Part shown: positions 9,683-19,917 of the stretch, piece after piece | Layout of the letters: every line of letters starts with the position of its first letter | How positions within the stretch are numbered: position 1 is the first letter of the stretch | Assembly (NCBI RefSeq): GCF_900100925.1 | Contig: NZ_FNKO01000001.1 | Coordinates: 310,001 to 374,000 of the forward strand | Source: Actinopolyspora saharensis | GTDB taxonomy: Bacteria > Actinomycetota > Actinomycetes > Mycobacteriales > Pseudonocardiaceae | Reading direction: 5' to 3' | Length of the DNA stretch: 64,000 bases | Made by a program: the position numbers and the translations under genes | Notes under the pieces: model-generated | Seen by the model: the letters and a program-made list of their open reading frames with translations, nothing else | What the model was told of the DNA's origin: nothing | Databases searched by the model: none

Positions 9683-10689
9683 CCGCGGCGGTCAAGGACG
9701 AACTGAGCAGGTTGCCGACGACCAAGGCCTGCTGCCGCAGAGCCGAGGTGTCCTCGTTGCTGCGTTTCGCCGGCGGGCTGCATCTCGTCGGGGGACGGAT
9801 CGTGGTGGAGGCGGAGCTCGACTCGGGCTCCACCGCGCGCAGGCTGCGTCGCGAACTGCACGAGCTGTACGGGTATCACTCCGACGTGCACGTGATCACC
9901 TCGGGAGGCCTGCGCAAGGGCACCCGGTACGTGGTGCGCGTGGTCCGCGAGGGCGAGGGGCTGGCGCGGCAGACCGGGCTGCTCGATCCGCGCGGGCGCC
10001 CGGTGCGCGGACTTCCCTCGCACGTGGTCGCGGGCGGGGTCTGCGATGCCGAGGCGGCCTGGCGGGGAGCCTTCCTCGCCCACGGCTCGCTGACCGAACC
10101 CGGGCGGTCCTCGGCGCTGGAGGTCACCTGCCCGGGGCCGGAGGCGGCGCTCGCCCTGGTGGGGGCGGCGCGCAGGCTCGAGGTGCAGGCCCGCTCCCGC
10201 GAGGTGCGCGGTACCGATCGGGTGGTCGTGCGGGACGGCGACGCGATCGGCGCGCTGCTGACCCGGCTCGGGGCGCACAACAGCGTGATGACCTGGGAGG
10301 AGCGGCGGGTGCGTCGCGAGGTGCGCGCCACGGCCAACAGGCTGGCCAACTTCGACGACGCCAACCTGCGCCGCTCCGCGCGTGCGGCGGTCGCCTCGGC
10401 GGCCAGGGTGGAACGCGGTCTGGAGCTGCTCGGCAGCTCGATTCCCGAGCACCTGCTGGTCGCGGGCAGGCTCCGCCTCGCGCACCGGCAGGCCTCGCTG
10501 GAGGAGCTGGGGCAGCTGGCGGACCCGCCCATGACCAAGGACGCCGTGGCGGGGCGGATCCGGAGGCTGCTGGCCATGGCCGACAAGCGGGCGCGGGAGT
10601 TGAACCTGCCGGACACCGAGTCGGCGGTGACCGCGGAGCTGCTGGAGTCCGGGGTCGACGGGATGCTGGGCGAGGAGCAGCACAGCTGA
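9673..10689 (+). CDS. whiA: Sporulation/division regulator WhiA
   Basis: WhiA is a DNA-binding regulator that acts with WhiB on sporulation and cell-division genes in filamentous actinobacteria. It is 338 aa. The N-terminal domain has a homing-endonuclease-like fold without nuclease activity, and the C-terminal helix-turn-helix is visible as [20 protein letters not shown]. The protein begins [13 protein letters not shown] as in Streptomyces, which supports the GTG at 9673 with GAGGAGG upstream; the ATG two codons later is the alternative. It overlaps the yvcK end. Its presence suggests a sporulating or mycelial organism. Confidence 0.97.
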   Translation: MAMTAAVKDELSRLPTTKACCRRAEVSSLLRFAGGLHLVGGRIVVEAELDSGSTARRLRRELHELYGYHSDVHVITSGGLRKGTRYVVRVVREGEGLARQTGLLDPRGRPVRGLPSHVVAGGVCDAEAAWRGAFLAHGSLTEPGRSSALEVTCPGPEAALALVGAARRLEVQARSREVRGTDRVVVRDGDAIGALLTRLGAHNSVMTWEERRVRREVRATANRLANFDDANLRRSARAAVASAARVERGLELLGSSIPEHLLVAGRLRLAHRQASLEELGQLADPPMTKDAVAGRIRRLLAMADKRARELNLPDTESAVTAELLESGVDGMLGEEQHS

Positions 10690-12002
<1,313 letters not shown>

Positions 12003-12011
12003 AGTCGCCCC

Positions 12012-12046
12012 GGCCCCGGCGGCCTCCGACCGCCGGGGCCTTCTCA
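12012..12046 (+). terminator. Terminator-like hairpin after gap
   Basis: A perfect 11-bp stem (12012-12022 with 12030-12040, 7-nt loop) followed by TTCTC, 10 bases after the gap stop. It may limit read-through into pgk. The rest of the gap, 12047-12338, shows nothing recognisable apart from the pgk ribosome site. Confidence 0.6.
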
Positions 12047-12338
12047 GCAGTGCTCCCGCCCCGCTCCGCCCGGATCGCCGTTCTCGTGAGCGCACCGCGT
12101 CGCGGGGACGAAGCCGGTCGTCGAACCCGCGCCTCGTGATCCCGGTCCGCGCTCCCGGGCGCGGCGGCGGGAGGTGCGGAAGCACTCCGCAGCGAGGTTT
12201 TCCGCTCGGATCGTTGGTTGGCCCGGGGGCTTCGGCGCGGGTGGCGCCGAGACTTCCCCGGGTGACCGCTCGGGAGGACCGGAGCGGAGGGCCTCTGTCA
12301 GCAGTCAACGGTGTATCCCCTTTGCGAGGAGCCGCAGC

Positions 12339-13541
12339 GTGAAGAATCTCGACGACCTGTTGGGCGAGGGGGTTCAGGGCAGGAACGTGCTGGTGCGCGC
12401 CGACCTGAACGTCCCGCTGGACGGCGAAACCATCACCGACGACGGCAGGGTGCGCGCCGCGCTCCCGACCGTGGAGAAACTGACCTCGGCCGGGGCGCGC
12501 GTGGTGCTCGCCGCGCACCTGGGCAGGCCGGAGGGCGCGCCGGACACCCGCTACTCGCTCGCCCCGGTGGCGCGCAGGTTCGGTGAGCTGCTCGGCTCCG
12601 AGGTCGCGCTGGCGGACGACGTGGTCGGCGAGTCGGCGCACGAGGTCGTGGGCGGACTCGCCGACGGCCGGGTCGCCATGCTGCAGAACGTGCGCTTCGA
12701 CCCCCGCGAGACCAGCAAGGACGACGCGGAGCGGGGCGAGCTGGCCGACGCCCTCGTCGAGGTGGTCGGCGACTCGGCCGCCTTCGTCTCGGACGGCTTC
12801 GGCGTGGTTCACCGCAAGCAGGCCTCGGTTTACGACCTGGCGACCAAGCTGCCCTGCTACGCGGGCGGGCTGGTGCTCGACGAGGTGGAGGTGCTGCGGA
12901 CGCTGACCGGCGACCCGCGGCGGCCCTACGTCGTGCTGCTCGGCGGTTCCAAGGTCTCGGACAAGCTCGAGGTCATCAACGCCCTGCTGCCGAAGGTGGA
13001 CAGGCTGGTCATCGGCGGCGGCATGGCCTACACCTTCCTCGCCGCGCTGGGCCACTCCGTGGGTGACTCGCTGCTGCAGCAGGACCAGATCGCAGCCACC
13101 AAGCAGCTGCTGGACGAGCACGGCGACAAGCTGGTGCTGCCGGTGGACGTGGTGGTCGCCGACCGCTTCGCCGACGACGCGAACACCCAGGTGGTCCCGT
13201 CCGACGCCATCCCGGAGGGCTGGCAGGGGCTGGACATCGGTCCGCGCACCGTCGAGCGCTACGCCGAGATCCTCGGTTCGGCCAGCACCGTGTTCTGGAA
13301 CGGGCCGACCGGCGTGTTCGAGTTCGCGAACTTCGCCGAGGGGACCCGCGGGGTGGCCAGGGCGATCGCCGACTCCGAGGCGTTCAGCGTCGTCGGCGGC
13401 GGTGACTCCGCGGCCGCCGTCCGCACGCTCGGGCTGGACGAGCAGCGGTTCTCGCACATCTCCACCGGGGGCGGGGCTTCGCTGGAGTTCCTCGAGGGCA
13501 AGAATCTGCCCGGTGTGGCCGTGCTGGAAGGTGAGGTCTGA
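12339..13541 (+). CDS. pgk: Phosphoglycerate kinase
   Basis: Transfers phosphate from 1,3-bisphosphoglycerate to ADP. It is 400 aa. Family motifs are [11 protein letters not shown] at the N-terminus, [21 protein letters not shown] in the hinge/nucleotide region, and GGGDSAAAV near the C-terminus. The GTG at 12339 follows GCGAGGA at 12324-12330. The frame is open farther upstream, but that part has no phosphoglycerate-kinase sequence. tpiA starts 2 nt after its stop. Confidence 0.97.
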   Translation: MKNLDDLLGEGVQGRNVLVRADLNVPLDGETITDDGRVRAALPTVEKLTSAGARVVLAAHLGRPEGAPDTRYSLAPVARRFGELLGSEVALADDVVGESAHEVVGGLADGRVAMLQNVRFDPRETSKDDAERGELADALVEVVGDSAAFVSDGFGVVHRKQASVYDLATKLPCYAGGLVLDEVEVLRTLTGDPRRPYVVLLGGSKVSDKLEVINALLPKVDRLVIGGGMAYTFLAALGHSVGDSLLQQDQIAATKQLLDEHGDKLVLPVDVVVADRFADDANTQVVPSDAIPEGWQGLDIGPRTVERYAEILGSASTVFWNGPTGVFEFANFAEGTRGVARAIADSEAFSVVGGGDSAAAVRTLGLDEQRFSHISTGGGASLEFLEGKNLPGVAVLEGEV

Positions 13542-13543
13542 TC

Positions 13544-14329
13544 ATGTCCAGGCAACCGTTGCTTGCGGGCAACTGGAAGATGAACCTCAACCACCTCGAG
13601 GCGATCGCGCTGGTGCAGAAGATCGCCTTCGCCCTGCCGGAGAAGTACTTCGACAAGGTCGAGGTGGCCGTGCTGCCCCCGTTCACCGACCTGCGCAGCG
13701 TGCAGACCCTGATCGACGGGGACAAGCTGCTGCTCCGCCACGGGGCCCAGGACGTCTCGCCGCACGACTCGGGCGCCTACACGGGTGACGTCTCGGCCCC
13801 GATGCTGGCCAAGCTCGGCTGCGACTACGTGGTCACGGGCCACTCCGAGCGCCGCGAGCACCACGGGGAGACCGACGAGACCGTCAACCGGAAGACGCGG
13901 GCCGTGCTCAAGCACGAGATGACTCCGATCCTGTGCGTGGGCGAGCCGCTCGAGGTCCGCGAGTCCGGCGATCACGTGCGGCACTGCACGACCCAGCTCA
14001 TCGAGGGCCTGAAGGGGCTCAAGCAGGAGCAGGTCGCGAACGTGGTGCTCGCCTACGAGCCGGTCTGGGCCATCGGAACCGGAAAGGTGGCCACCTCCGA
14101 GGACGCCCAGGAGGTCTGCGCGGCCCTGCGGGGTGCTCTGGTGGACAAGTACGGTTCGGAGATCGCCGAGCAGGTCCGTATCCTGTACGGGGGTTCGGTC
14201 AAGTCCAGCAACATCTCCGAGCTGCTCGGCCAGAGCGATGTGGACGGTGCCCTGGTCGGCGGTGCGAGTCTCAACGGCGACGAGTTCGCCAAGATGAGCG
14301 CGATGGCAGCGGGTGGACCACTGCCGTGA
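13544..14329 (+). CDS. tpiA: Triosephosphate isomerase
   Basis: Interconverts dihydroxyacetone phosphate and glyceraldehyde 3-phosphate. It is 261 aa. The motifs AGNWKMNL (catalytic Lys), [14 protein letters not shown] (catalytic His), [12 protein letters not shown] (catalytic Glu) and GGSVKSSNI (phosphate loop) are all intact. It sits directly after pgk, almost certainly in the same transcript. A GC-rich hairpin (14339-14347 with 14361-14369) lies just downstream. Confidence 0.97.
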   Translation: MSRQPLLAGNWKMNLNHLEAIALVQKIAFALPEKYFDKVEVAVLPPFTDLRSVQTLIDGDKLLLRHGAQDVSPHDSGAYTGDVSAPMLAKLGCDYVVTGHSERREHHGETDETVNRKTRAVLKHEMTPILCVGEPLEVRESGDHVRHCTTQLIEGLKGLKQEQVANVVLAYEPVWAIGTGKVATSEDAQEVCAALRGALVDKYGSEIAEQVRILYGGSVKSSNISELLGQSDVDGALVGGASLNGDEFAKMSAMAAGGPLP

Positions 14330-14456
14330 ACGATTCCGCGGCGGGCGGCCTCGCAGGGGTCGCCCGCCGGGGAGACCTGTGCAAACGGTCGGAGTCCGGC
14401 CTGCCGCGTGAGCACGCTGATGCGAACTGCCGTCCCACGGTGGGTGGCCGATTCGG

Positions 14457-14462
14457 TAGGCT
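14457..14462 (+). promoter_or_regulatory. Putative -10 box of secG
   Basis: TAGGCT lies 31 nt upstream of the secG ATG in the gap after tpiA, with ACGAGGA as the ribosome site at 14484-14490. No clear -35 was seen. Confidence 0.35.
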
Positions 14463-14493
14463 TGCCACGAACCGTGGTGTGAACGAGGACGAT

Positions 14494-14730
14494 ATGACAC
14501 TTTTTCTGCAGATCATGGTCCTGCTGACCAGCATCATGCTGATACTGCTCGTGCTGCTGCACCGTGCGAAGGGCGGCGGGCTCTCCTCGCTGTTCGGCGG
14601 CGGTGTGCAGTCCAACCTCGCCGGGTCCAGTGTCGCGGAGAAGAACCTGGACAGGATGACGTTGTTCGTCATCGCGCTGTGGGTCATCTCGATCATAGGG
14701 ACCGGGCTGTTGATCAAGATGAGCGCCTGA
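14494..14730 (+). CDS. secG: Preprotein translocase subunit SecG
   Basis: A small membrane subunit of the SecYEG channel. It is 78 aa with two transmembrane helices (about residues 2-22 and 52-74). Between them is the conserved cytoplasmic loop RAKGGGLSSLFGGG, the SecG signature. The ATG at 14494 gives the canonical short protein; the open frame upstream overlaps tpiA and is not used. Placement after gap-pgk-tpiA is conserved in actinobacteria. Confidence 0.95.
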   Translation: MTLFLQIMVLLTSIMLILLVLLHRAKGGGLSSLFGGGVQSNLAGSSVAEKNLDRMTLFVIALWVISIIGTGLLIKMSA

Positions 14731-14740
14731 CGGGACGCGG

Positions 14741-14762
14741 TCGGGCGGTTCCGGCCGCCCGA
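14741..14762 (+). terminator. secG terminator hairpin
   Basis: A perfect 8-bp GC-rich stem (14741-14748 with 14755-14762, 6-nt loop) 10 nt after the secG stop. There is no T tract. Confidence 0.5.
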
Positions 14763-14833
14763 TCGCTTCGATCTGCGGTCTCGGTCCACCCGGTTCGGTC
14801 CGTTCGAAGGCGGGTACGGTGGGTGAAATACTG

Positions 14834-15187
14834 ATGACTGGCGGTAATGCGATACGTGGTATGCGGCTCGGCTCCGGAACCATCAGCGGTGATGTGGAGC
14901 GCGGGGAGTCGGCGCCTCGCCAGCGGGTGGAGTACTGGTGCGACAACGGGCACCGGGTGGAGCCCTCCTTCGCCGTGGATGCGCGGGTCCCCGAGGTCTG
15001 GGAGTGCACACGGTGCGGTCTTCCGGCCGGGCGTGACAGGGAGAATCCGCCTTCGCCGAAGCGCAACGAGCCGTACAAGAGCCATCTCGCCTACGTGAAG
15101 GAGCGGCGCAGCGACGCCGACGGGATGGAGCTGCTGGACGAGGCGTTGAGCAGGTTGCGGGAGCGGCGCGGCCGCTCCGAGGGGTGA
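14834..15187 (+). CDS. rbpA: RNA polymerase-binding protein RbpA
   Basis: RbpA binds the principal sigma factor and stabilises open complexes in actinobacteria. It is 117 aa. The N-terminal GGNAIRGMRLGSG, the zinc-binding-like core with WCDNGH and WECTRCGLPAG, and the C-terminal sigma-interaction part with NEPYKSHLAYVKERRS fit the Pseudonocardiaceae form. The ATG at 14834 is preferred over the GTG at 14819 because a TACGGT box at 14815-14820 overlaps that GTG and probably is the -10. Confidence 0.93.
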   Translation: MTGGNAIRGMRLGSGTISGDVERGESAPRQRVEYWCDNGHRVEPSFAVDARVPEVWECTRCGLPAGRDRENPPSPKRNEPYKSHLAYVKERRSDADGMELLDEALSRLRERRGRSEG

Positions 15188-15254
15188 GCGGTTCCGAGGT
15201 CTCCGAGATGTGAGCTCCAGTCGGTGCGGGCAGTGGCTCGGCCGGTGTGCCGCC

Positions 15255-15296
15255 GCGGTGGAGGTGCGGATTTCGACGTGCCTCCACCGCTTTTTT
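15255..15296 (+). terminator. Rho-independent terminator after rbpA
   Basis: A perfect 10-bp stem (15255-15264 with 15281-15290) followed at once by six T residues. This is the clearest intrinsic terminator in the window. Confidence 0.85.
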
Positions 15297-15418
15297 CGCT
15301 CCGGGGCTGCTCGGCAGCGGTGCGGACGTGTCGCCGGGGCCGCGCGCGTGGCGGGCCGGGCGTTTTCGTGAGAGCTTGGCGCCGGAAAGCGATGTCACGG
15401 TTCCGGGAAGGACGGCAC

Positions 15419-16315
15419 ATGCGCGCCATCCAGTTCTCCGATTACGGGTCTTCGGACGTGCTGAAGCTCGTGGAGGTGGGTGTTCCGGAACCGGGTCCGG
15501 GACAGGTCCGCGTCGCTGTTCGCGTGGCCGGGGTCAACCCGCTGGACTGGAAGTTGCGCAGCGGGGTGATGACCGAGCTGCCCCTTCCGCGGCGCCCCGG
15601 TCTGGAGTTGGCCGGTGTGGTCGACGCGGTGGGTGAGTCCGCTTCCTTCGAGGTGGGCGACGAGGTGTTCGGGTGGTCCGAGACGGGGTCCTACGCGGAG
15701 TACGCCCTGGCCTCGCTGTTGACCCGCAAACCGGAGGGGATGTCGTGGCGGGACGCCGCCGCGCTTCCGGTGGCCGGGGCGACCGCGCTGCGGGTGCTGC
15801 GGCAGCTGGAGCTCCGCAAGGGCGAGGTGCTGCTGCTGAACGGGGCCAGCGGGGCGGTCGGCCGGTTCGCCGCGCAGCTCGCCGTGGAACTGGGGGCGAC
15901 GGTGATCGGCACGGCCGGTGAGCGGCGTTTCGCGGATCTCCGTTCGCTGGGGGCCACGCCGGTGTCCTACGGCGCGGGGCTGGTCGAGCGGGTGCGGGAG
16001 ATCACGTCTCGGGTTGATGCGGTGTTCGACGCGGCCGGGCAGAACGTGCTGCCGGAGGCGATCAAGCTGCGCGGCACCACGGATCGGGTCATCACCATCG
16101 CCGATCCGCGGGCTTCCGAGCTGGGGGTGACCTTCTCGAGCGGGGGGTCCGGGGAGCGGAGTTCGGAGCTGCTGGACGAGATCGCCGAGCGCGTCGTCGC
16201 GGGGAGGCTGAGCGTGCAGCACGCCTGGACCTATTCGTTGAGCGAGGCGGCCGCGGCCCAGGACGAGAGCGCGACCGGGCACAGCGGCGGCAAGATCACG
16301 CTCGACGTGGTGTGA
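15419..16315 (+). CDS. NADP-dependent zinc-free MDR oxidoreductase (quinone reductase-like)
   Basis: A medium-chain reductase of 298 aa. The substrate-side domain shows GVNPLDWKLRSG. The NADP-binding fold shows LLNGASGAVGRFAAQLA, the usual zinc-free quinone-reductase/zeta-crystallin pattern; structural zinc cysteines are absent. The ATG at 15419 has GGGAAGGAC just upstream; upstream frame extensions lack family sequence. It is a single gene, bounded upstream by the rbpA terminator and downstream by a repeat element. The substrate is unknown. Confidence 0.85.
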   Translation: MRAIQFSDYGSSDVLKLVEVGVPEPGPGQVRVAVRVAGVNPLDWKLRSGVMTELPLPRRPGLELAGVVDAVGESASFEVGDEVFGWSETGSYAEYALASLLTRKPEGMSWRDAAALPVAGATALRVLRQLELRKGEVLLLNGASGAVGRFAAQLAVELGATVIGTAGERRFADLRSLGATPVSYGAGLVERVREITSRVDAVFDAAGQNVLPEAIKLRGTTDRVITIADPRASELGVTFSSGGSGERSSELLDEIAERVVAGRLSVQHAWTYSLSEAAAAQDESATGHSGGKITLDVV

Positions 16316-16338
16316 TCCGCAGCGCCGAGCGGCCCGGC

Positions 16339-16695
16339 CGCGCAACGCGTCCGACTCACGCACCGGAGCCTCTCCTTCGGCGCAGGCTGAAGCAGCTGTG
16401 CTGGAATATTCCCCTACATCGAACTTCTCGGGATTCCCCTTCGATGCGCTGGCGCCGAAACACCACCCGAGCAACCCGATCCGCCGAATCCCCGTCAGGA
16501 ACTTCCCGCGAAGAGAACCCCCCGACGCAGGTGCTCTGAGCCTGGGCAGTCGGCACCGCCGCGGGTTCTCAGTCGCCGGGTCTCGCGAGGAAGGTCCGAC
16601 GTTGTGTAGGTCGCTACCCGAGGTCGGGCACCCGGAGCGAGACCCCGACTGAGGTTCCGCCACCCGCACCGCCACGCAGAAAGAGCCGCCGACCC
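16339..16695 (+). repeat. Dispersed intergenic repeat, copy 2 (fills the 16316-16702 gap)
   Basis: A gene-free stretch between convergent genes. From CCGACTCACGCACCGG (about 16349) onward it lines up with copy 1 from 5227. The best-conserved part is about 16530-16665, with GGCACCGCCGCGGGTTCTC and CGACGTTGTGTAGGTCGCTA. By eye this section is roughly four-fifths identical to copy 1. The first block found in copies 1 and 3 is not present here. Confidence 0.72.
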
Positions 16696-16702
16696 TCCAC
16701 CC

Positions 16703-17419
16703 CTAAGCGAGGTAGGCCTTGCGCACTGGGCGGGTGGGCCCGCTGGTGAAGTACTCGGGCGTTCTCGCCTTGACCGCGTCGATGTCGTGGAAGACCTCGC
16801 GCAGGTGGGAGCGGAGCGCTTCTTCCGCGGTTTCCGGGGGTCCGGATTCGAGCCGGTCGACGATCTCCGCGTGCTGCTCCAGCATCCGCTCGAGGGTGTC
16901 TGCGATGGGCAGGCAGGCGCGGCGGGCCCGGTCGAGGTGTGCTTTGGCCGAGCTGACCACGTCCCAGGCGGCCTCGTGGTCGGCCATCCGCAGCATCGTG
17001 GCGTGCAGCGTCTCGTCCAGCTCGAAGAACCGGTCGACGTCCCGCGCGTTCACGGCCAGCTGCTGCTGTTCGAGGTTCTCCCTGAGCTTGCGCAGCTGGG
17101 GCTGTTCGATGCTCCGGGTCAGTTCGCGGAAGGAGGCCAGTTCCAGTGCTTCGCGGATGAACTGCGCGTCGGCCACCGCTGTCGGGTCGATCCGGGAGAC
17201 GAAGGTGCCCACCTGGGGGTAGATCTCCACCAGCCCGTCGTTGGCGAGCAGGATGAGCGCCTCGCGGACGGGTGTGCGGCTCACGCTCAGTTCGGCGGCC
17301 AGCTCGTTCTCCGCGATACCGCTCCCCGGTTCGAGGGTCAGGTCGAGGATGCGACGCCGCACCTCGGCTGTGGCCAGGTCGCGTGAGGTCCTCGTGCTGT
17401 TGCTTCGTGAGCGCATCAC
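16703..17419 (-). CDS. GntR/FadR-family transcriptional regulator
   Basis: A regulator of 238 aa. The N-terminal winged helix is visible (ENELAAELSVSRTPVREAL, then GLVEIYPQVGTFVSRI). The C-terminal half is an FCD all-helical ligand domain with acidic and His positions such as FELDETLHATMLRMADH. It is divergent from the sugar-acid operon that starts at 17481, so it most likely represses that operon and responds to an aldonate or hexuronate; this is inference from position and family. Confidence 0.9.
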   Translation of the reverse strand: MMRSRSNSTRTSRDLATAEVRRRILDLTLEPGSGIAENELAAELSVSRTPVREALILLANDGLVEIYPQVGTFVSRIDPTAVADAQFIREALELASFRELTRSIEQPQLRKLRENLEQQQLAVNARDVDRFFELDETLHATMLRMADHEAAWDVVSSAKAHLDRARRACLPIADTLERMLEQHAEIVDRLESGPPETAEEALRSHLREVFHDIDAVKARTPEYFTSGPTRPVRKAYLA

Positions 17420-17442
17420 CGATGCATCCTATTGACGAAACT

Positions 17443-17468
17443 CTAGTGTGGTTCTACTAATATACTAG
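17443..17468. promoter_or_regulatory. Putative GntR operator / promoter region of sugar-acid operon
   Basis: In the 61-bp divergent gap, CTAGT at 17443-17447 and ACTAG at 17464-17468 form an inverted repeat. Inside it TGGTTCTACTA (17449-17459) is one base away from the FadR-type TGGTNNNACCA half-site pair. A TTGACG at 17432-17437 followed 17 nt later by TACTAA could be the promoter it overlaps. The region is strikingly AT-rich for this genome. Confidence 0.4.
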
Positions 17469-17480
17469 CATATTGCCGCC

Positions 17481-18896
17481 TTGCCGGAGTTCGAATTGAC
17501 TACCGAGACGTCCGCGGCGGCACGTGATCCCTACGTGCTGACCGCCGATGAAGTTAAGGAACCACCAGCGGGCTGGCGTGGATCGTTGCGCTTCCTGGGG
17601 CCGGGGCTGATCCTGAGCGCCTCCATCGTCGGCTCGGGGGAGCTGATCGCCACGACGGCGCTGGGAGCCGAGGCCGGTTTCGCGCTGCTCTGGTTGGTCG
17701 TGTTCAGCACGCTGGTCAAGGTGGCGGTGCAGGTCGAGCTCGGACGCTGGTCGATCGTCACCGGTCAGACCGCCCTGGAGGGCTACAACAAGGTGCCGCC
17801 GCGGTTCCGCGGGCTCGGCTGGATCAGTCTGCTGTGGATCCTGATGGCGGTCGTCAAGGTGCTCCAGGTCGGTGGTGTGGTCGGCGGCCTGGCCGCGGCC
17901 CTGAGCATCCTGGTGCCCATCGGTTCCGGTCCGTTGGAGTTCACCTCGCTGGCGATCTGGACCGCCGTGGTGGTCGTCGCCGCGATCGTGTCGCTGTACT
18001 CCAACAAGTACACCCTCATCGAGCGCGGCGCAGTCGGGCTGACGGTGATCTTCGTGCTGATCACCTGCGTGATCGCCTTCGGACTGCCGTTCACCGAGGT
18101 CGGTTACGGGCTCGAGGAGGTGCGCACCGGTCTGAGCTTCACCATCCCGGGCGGGGCCGTCGGCGCTGCGATCGCCATGTTCGGGCTCACCGGGGTCACC
18201 TCGGACGAGATCACCTACTACACCTACTGGTGCATCGAGAAGGGCTACGCCCGCTGGGTGGGACCCAACGACGGCAGTCCCGAGTGGCGCGAGCGCGCCA
18301 AGGGCTGGATCAGGGTGATGTACCGGGACGCCCTGCTGTCCTGGCTCGTCTACACGGTCGGCACGATGGCGTTCTTCATCATGGGGGCGGCCGTGCTGCA
18401 TCCCGCCGGGCTGGTGCCCGAGGGCAACGACATGATCACCACGCTGTCCCACACCTACACCGAGACGCTGGGCGAGTGGGCGAGCACGGCCTACCTGCTG
18501 GGCGCGGTCGCGGTGCTGGGTTCCACGTTGTGGGCGGCCCTGCCGAGCTGGACCCGCGTGGCGGCCAACGCGGTCTCCGTCTGCGGCGGGTTCGACTGGC
18601 GCGACACCGCCCGCCGCACGTGGTGGATGCGCGCGTTCACCGTGGCGTTCCCGATCACCTGGGGAGCCGCTTACCTGTACTTCAGCTCACCGGTCTTCAT
18701 GGTCCAGACCGGTGGCTTCATCGGAGGGGTCTTCCTGATCGCGGTGACCGTGGCCACCTGGTACTTGCGCAGGAACGAAGTCGACGAGGGTCTGCGCGGT
18801 GGCAGGTGGTTCTCGGTGGCCCTGACGGTCAGCAGCCTGCTCATCGTCGGGCTCGGCGTCTACACGGCGATCAGCGTTTTCGGGGGTGCGAACTGA
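17481..18896 (+). CDS. Divergent Nramp-fold membrane transporter in sugar-acid operon
   Basis: An 11-12 segment membrane protein of 471 aa with overall Nramp (PF01566-type) character, for example LRFLGPGLILSASIVGSGELIA in the first helix. The metal-coordinating DPGN of helix 1 is replaced by GSGE, and the MPH of helix 6 by the surroundings of GLTGVTSDEITYY. It heads a co-directional operon for sugar-acid breakdown and overlaps the next gene by ATGA. It may import the sugar acid, or a divalent cation for ManD; neither is shown. The TTG start at 17481 is uncertain; a GTG at 17535 is the alternative. Confidence 0.8.
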   Translation: MPEFELTTETSAAARDPYVLTADEVKEPPAGWRGSLRFLGPGLILSASIVGSGELIATTALGAEAGFALLWLVVFSTLVKVAVQVELGRWSIVTGQTALEGYNKVPPRFRGLGWISLLWILMAVVKVLQVGGVVGGLAAALSILVPIGSGPLEFTSLAIWTAVVVVAAIVSLYSNKYTLIERGAVGLTVIFVLITCVIAFGLPFTEVGYGLEEVRTGLSFTIPGGAVGAAIAMFGLTGVTSDEITYYTYWCIEKGYARWVGPNDGSPEWRERAKGWIRVMYRDALLSWLVYTVGTMAFFIMGAAVLHPAGLVPEGNDMITTLSHTYTETLGEWASTAYLLGAVAVLGSTLWAALPSWTRVAANAVSVCGGFDWRDTARRTWWMRAFTVAFPITWGAAYLYFSSPVFMVQTGGFIGGVFLIAVTVATWYLRRNEVDEGLRGGRWFSVALTVSSLLIVGLGVYTAISVFGGAN

Positions 18897-19915
18897 TGAG
18901 CGCGACGATGAGCGCGGCGGTGCTGCACGGCGCCGCGGACGTGCGGGTCGAACGGCGCGCCGTGCCGCGGGCGGCCGCAGGCCAGGCGCTGCTCGCGGTC
19001 GGCCACGTGGGGTTGTGCGGTTCCGATGTGCACTACTACCGGGACGGGCGCAACGGGAACAACGAGCTCCGCGCGCCTGCGGTGCTCGGTCACGAGATCG
19101 GCGGGAGGGTCGTCGAGGTCGGCCCGGAGATCCCGGACGAGCTCGTGGGAACGACAGCGGTGGTCGAACCGGCCGTGCCCTGCAGGCACTGCTCGTCGTG
19201 CACGGAGGGGCGCTACAACCTCTGCGCCAACGGCCACTGCCTCGGATCGCCGCCCAACGACGGCGGGCTGGCCGAGTACGTCGCCGTGGACGCCGCGCAG
19301 CTGCACCGGGCGCCCGCGGGGTTGCCCGCCGCGGCCGTGCCGTCGCTCGAACCGCTGGCCGTGGCGGTGCACGCGCTGCGCCGCACCGGCTTCGCCCCCG
19401 GCCAGTCCGTGCTGGTCACCGGCGCAGGGCCGGTCGGTCTGCTGGTGGGCCAGGTCGCGCTGGCCTGGGGCGCCCGCAGAGTGACGCTGACCGATGTGGA
19501 CGAATCTCGTCTCGAGATCGCTCGTGCGGTCGGCATCGAGCGCGTCTTCCTCCCGGACGAGCTCGACGGCCTGCGCGTGGAGCGCGCGCTGGAGTGCTCC
19601 GGTGCGGTGTCCGCGCTGGACACCGGCGTGGCGGCGACCGTCCCCGGAGGAAGGGTGGGACTGGTCGGAACCGTTCCCGACGAGGCCGTGCGGGCGCGCC
19701 TGGCTCCGGTGCAGCGCTACGAGATCGACCTCGTCGGTGCCTTCAGGTACGCGGGTGGCTTCCCGGAGGCGATTCGGCTGGTCGAGGACGGGCTCGTGGA
19801 TCTCGTCTCGCTCGGCACGGCGAGCTACCCCCTGGAACGCGCCGCTGAGGCCCTCGAGCGGGCGAGCAGCGGCACCGGAGTCAAAACGACCGTCGAATGC
19901 ACCACGGGAAGGTGA
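18896..19915 (+). CDS. Zinc-dependent MDR dehydrogenase (L-gulonate/L-idonate 5-dehydrogenase-like)
   Basis: 339 aa. The catalytic zinc site is seen in [10 protein letters not shown] and GHEIGG. The structural zinc lobe is [15 protein letters not shown], and the NAD fold has [15 protein letters not shown]. This is the sorbitol/idonate/RspB branch of the MDR family. With ManD and a fructuronate-reductase-like gene downstream, the best guess is oxidation of L-gulonate (or L-idonate) at C5. The start overlaps the transporter stop (ATGA); the next ATG is 2 nt after its own stop. Confidence 0.85.
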   Translation: MSATMSAAVLHGAADVRVERRAVPRAAAGQALLAVGHVGLCGSDVHYYRDGRNGNNELRAPAVLGHEIGGRVVEVGPEIPDELVGTTAVVEPAVPCRHCSSCTEGRYNLCANGHCLGSPPNDGGLAEYVAVDAAQLHRAPAGLPAAAVPSLEPLAVAVHALRRTGFAPGQSVLVTGAGPVGLLVGQVALAWGARRVTLTDVDESRLEIARAVGIERVFLPDELDGLRVERALECSGAVSALDTGVAATVPGGRVGLVGTVPDEAVRARLAPVQRYEIDLVGAFRYAGGFPEAIRLVEDGLVDLVSLGTASYPLERAAEALERASSGTGVKTTVECTTGR

Positions 19916-19917
19916 GC

